Source: GCA-2683825 sp965662355
GTDB taxonomy: Bacteria; Planctomycetota; UBA1135; GCA-002686595
Reading direction: 5' to 3'
NCBI GenBank assembly: GCA_965662355.1
Contig: CBFIHP010000031.1
Span: 1-42,886, forward strand
DNA length: 42,886 nt
The notes below the pieces were generated by a model, which was not told the origin of the DNA, ran no database searches, and saw nothing but the letters and a program-made list of their open reading frames with translations. This document shows, one piece after another, positions 40,953 through 42,886 of the stretch (the first letter of the stretch is position 1; each line of letters begins with the position of its first letter). Position numbers and translations under genes: made by a program.

Positions 40953-42886
40953 ATGCCCGCTCTTCCCAGCAAAGAGACAACCAGGTTCTGGCCCAAGGCC
41001 TGGGAGATCGGGTTGATCCTCGCCTGCGAGTCCGTATGCGTTGGTCTCGTGGCGGCGTCGTGGGGCCCATTACATGGGACGCTTCTGTTCCTTGGGTTGA
41101 CAAGCGCATACATCGTGATCGCCGTTCGCCGAGCAGCCCAGCTCGATTCGTTGACCTCGGGACTGGTGCGCGCGAACCGGGCTCTCGAGGGGCAGGTCGA
41201 GGAACGCAAGCAAGCGGAATCCAGCCTTCGTACCCATGCCGATTCCCTGGAGTCGAAACGTGTCGAGCTCGAAGCAGCGCGCATAGACGCCGAGGGCGCG
41301 AACCGGGTCAAGAGCGAGTTCCTGGCGAACATGAGTCATGAGATTCGAACCCCGATGAACGGCATCATCGGCATGGCGGATCTCATGTTCGAGACTGATT
41401 TGACTCCGGAGCAGCGCGACTACAGCCGCACGATTCGCTCCTCGGCGAAGGGGTTGCTGACGATCCTGAACGACATCCTCGACTTCTCCAAGATCGAGGC
41501 CGGCAAGCTCGAGCTGGAGCAGGCAGAGTTCAATCTGCGCGATTGTGTGGATGACGTCATTGGACTCTTTGGTCCTCGCTCCTCGCAGAAGGTGCTCGAG
41601 TTGATCTACCTGGTCCATCCCTCGGTGCCGAAGCACCTCTTGGGCGATTCCACGCGTGTGCGTCAGATCCTGATCAACCTGCTCGGAAACGCGACGAAAT
41701 TCACAACGGAAGGCTACATCCGTCTGGAGGTTTCGGTCATCGAGAGCGAGGACGATCACGTTGTGCTCGACTTCCGCGTGATTGATTCTGGCATAGGCAT
41801 TCAGGAGGGAGGTCCCGACCTCTTCCGGCCCTTCACGCAGGCAAACTCTTCGACTACGCGCAAGTTCGGCGGAACCGGGTTGGGGCTCGCCATCAGCAAT
41901 CAGCTGGCGAAGATGATGGAAGGCCGCCTCGGGTATGAGTCCGAGTTTGGCAAGGGCGCGACCTTCTGGTTCCGTGGCCGCTTCCTGCGCCAGCCCGAGC
42001 CCGATGTCAGCGATGCGCCCAGAGCCCTCAATGGCAAGCGTGCCCTGATCGTGGATTCCAGCGAGCAGAACCGCGAAGTCGTCCGGACCTACGCGCGATC
42101 CTGGGGTCTGGACATCCTCGAGGCTGCGACCGCAGAGGCTGCACTTGTCATGCTGCGTAAAGCCCAAGACGAGAAGCAGAGGATTGAATTCGTGTTGATC
42201 GATCGCTATCCGCCGGACATGGATGGCAAGGAGCTCGCCACCACGATCAAGAACGAGTTGATGCTCGGCGGTTCACGGTTGATTCTGCTGAACGCATTTG
42301 GGGTCATGGAAAAGCCAAGCAGCCTCGTGCGCGCCGGGCTCGATGCCTGGATTCCCAAGCCGATCAATGCTTCCAAGCTGGAAATGGCCTTGATGCACGT
42401 TCTCGGTCTCGAGAAGCAAGGTGACAAGGCCCTGGCACCTCAGGCAACGACCACGGTCGAAGTGCCCTTGCCGAAGAGGGCAGTCGGACTCGTGCTCTTG
42501 GTGGAGGACAATGTGGTCAACCAGAAGGTGGCGGCTCTCTTGTTGCGTCGCTTCGGCTACGAAGTCGAGGTCGCCAAGGATGGTCTCGATGCCCTCGACA
42601 AGTTCAAGCAATACGGCGGGAACATCCACGCCGTCTTGATGGACTGTCAGATGCCCCGTATGAATGGCTTCGAGGCCACGAACCGTATTCGCGAGAAATA
42701 CGGTGCCAGAGTTCCGATCATCGCCATGACCGCCAATGCGATGTCGGGCGACCGCGAGCGTTGCCTCGCGGCGGGAATGAATGACTATCTCTCCAAGCCC
42801 GTTCAGAAAGAGCATCTACAGAGCATGCTGGACAAGTGGATTCGTGGAGCGAAAGCAGCGAAAGCAGTAACGGAGACCCCCATGGC
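40953..42886 (+). CDS. Membrane hybrid sensor histidine kinase (3' end beyond window)
   Basis: An in-frame stop at 40914 limits the start to ATG 40953 or a TTG at 40941; the gene runs off the right edge with at least 644 codons. Two hydrophobic helices (WEIGLILACESVCVGLVAA and GTLLFLGLTSAYIVIAV) precede a short coiled coil and the dimerisation domain with the phospho-accepting His129 in NMSHEIRTPMNG. The ATPase domain follows (QILINLLGNATKF, GGTGLGLAIS). Receiver 1 has Asp417 but a Ser in place of one acidic residue (IVDSSEQN) and Asn for the usual Thr (ILLNAF), so it is probably inactive. Receiver 2 is canonical (LVEDNVVN, Asp564 in LMDCQMPRMNG, AMTANA, LSKPV). No sensory PAS or periplasmic domain is visible. 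Confidence 0.93.
   Translation, partial: MPALPSKETTRFWPKAWEIGLILACESVCVGLVAASWGPLHGTLLFLGLTSAYIVIAVRRAAQLDSLTSGLVRANRALEGQVEERKQAESSLRTHADSLESKRVELEAARIDAEGANRVKSEFLANMSHEIRTPMNGIIGMADLMFETDLTPEQRDYSRTIRSSAKGLLTILNDILDFSKIEAGKLELEQAEFNLRDCVDDVIGLFGPRSSQKVLELIYLVHPSVPKHLLGDSTRVRQILINLLGNATKFTTEGYIRLEVSVIESEDDHVVLDFRVIDSGIGIQEGGPDLFRPFTQANSSTTRKFGGTGLGLAISNQLAKMMEGRLGYESEFGKGATFWFRGRFLRQPEPDVSDAPRALNGKRALIVDSSEQNREVVRTYARSWGLDILEAATAEAALVMLRKAQDEKQRIEFVLIDRYPPDMDGKELATTIKNELMLGGSRLILLNAFGVMEKPSSLVRAGLDAWIPKPINASKLEMALMHVLGLEKQGDKALAPQATTTVEVPLPKRAVGLVLLVEDNVVNQKVAALLLRRFGYEVEVAKDGLDALDKFKQYGGNIHAVLMDCQMPRMNGFEATNRIREKYGARVPIIAMTANAMSGDRERCLAAGMNDYLSKPVQKEHLQSMLDKWIRGAKAAKAVTETPM

Noticed and set aside
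1..42886. tRNA genes, CRISPR arrays, insertion sequences, prophage genes
   Set aside because: No cloverleaf ending in CCA, no regularly spaced short repeats, and no transposase, integrase or phage structural motif is visible by eye.

Overview
GC-rich bacterial chromosome segment, most likely Planctomycetota or a close relative. This is inferred from gene content: carboxypeptidase-regulatory-like repeat proteins attached to or next to sigma factors, a Tat-exported AlkP-like protein beside a very large multiheme cytochrome, several AlkP-superfamily phosphodiesterases, and many genes without a clear Shine-Dalgarno site. Acidobacteriota-like lineages are not excluded. The window is a draft scaffold with three N runs (98, 99 and 99 bases), all inside coding regions. 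I see no tRNA, rRNA, CRISPR array, transposase or prophage gene.

Region 1 (1-8600), regulation and cell surface: a sigma factor fused through one membrane helix to an array of extracytoplasmic carboxypeptidase-regulatory-like domains (5' end missing); a minus-strand operon of exported protein, ECF sigma factor and membrane anti-sigma-like protein; then plus-strand exported proteins, including a 93-residue peptide precursor with ten cysteines in its mature part and a second large repeat protein.

Region 2 (8700-12030), mixed metabolism: LOG-family protein, aldo/keto reductase, AIM24/TIGR00266 protein and a small lipoprotein-like protein.

Region 3 (12030-25900), the most unusual part: a small ribbon-helix-helix (RHH) protein preceded by a strong inverted repeat, ATP sulfurylase (sat), a cytosolic AlkP-superfamily protein and APS kinase (cysC), closed by a strong terminator. 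After a beta-barrel-like protein come two exported or membrane-tethered COG3379-type AlkP-superfamily proteins in tandem, a second RHH-like protein related to the first, a three-helix membrane protein, a (p)ppGpp-hydrolase-like HD protein, a secreted HExxH metalloprotease-like protein and an RpoD-like sigma factor. Sulfate activation to PAPS, three AlkP enzymes with Thr/Ser nucleophiles and two paired RHH proteins look like one functional island. Its product is unknown, and no sulfotransferase is in the window.

Region 4 (26000-32600), export and redox: a secreted protein, a Tat-signal AlkP-like protein with a degenerate metal site, and a 1353-residue protein (as scaffolded) joining ten CXXCH heme sites, LVIVP-type propeller repeats and about nine EF-hand-like loops.

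Region 5 (32700-40800), one lipoate-dependent 2-oxoacid dehydrogenase operon: lipA, E1-alpha, E1-beta, two-lipoyl E2, a second divergent E1-alpha, dihydrolipoamide dehydrogenase and lipB. It encodes the complex together with both enzymes that make its cofactor. The window ends inside a hybrid sensor histidine kinase.
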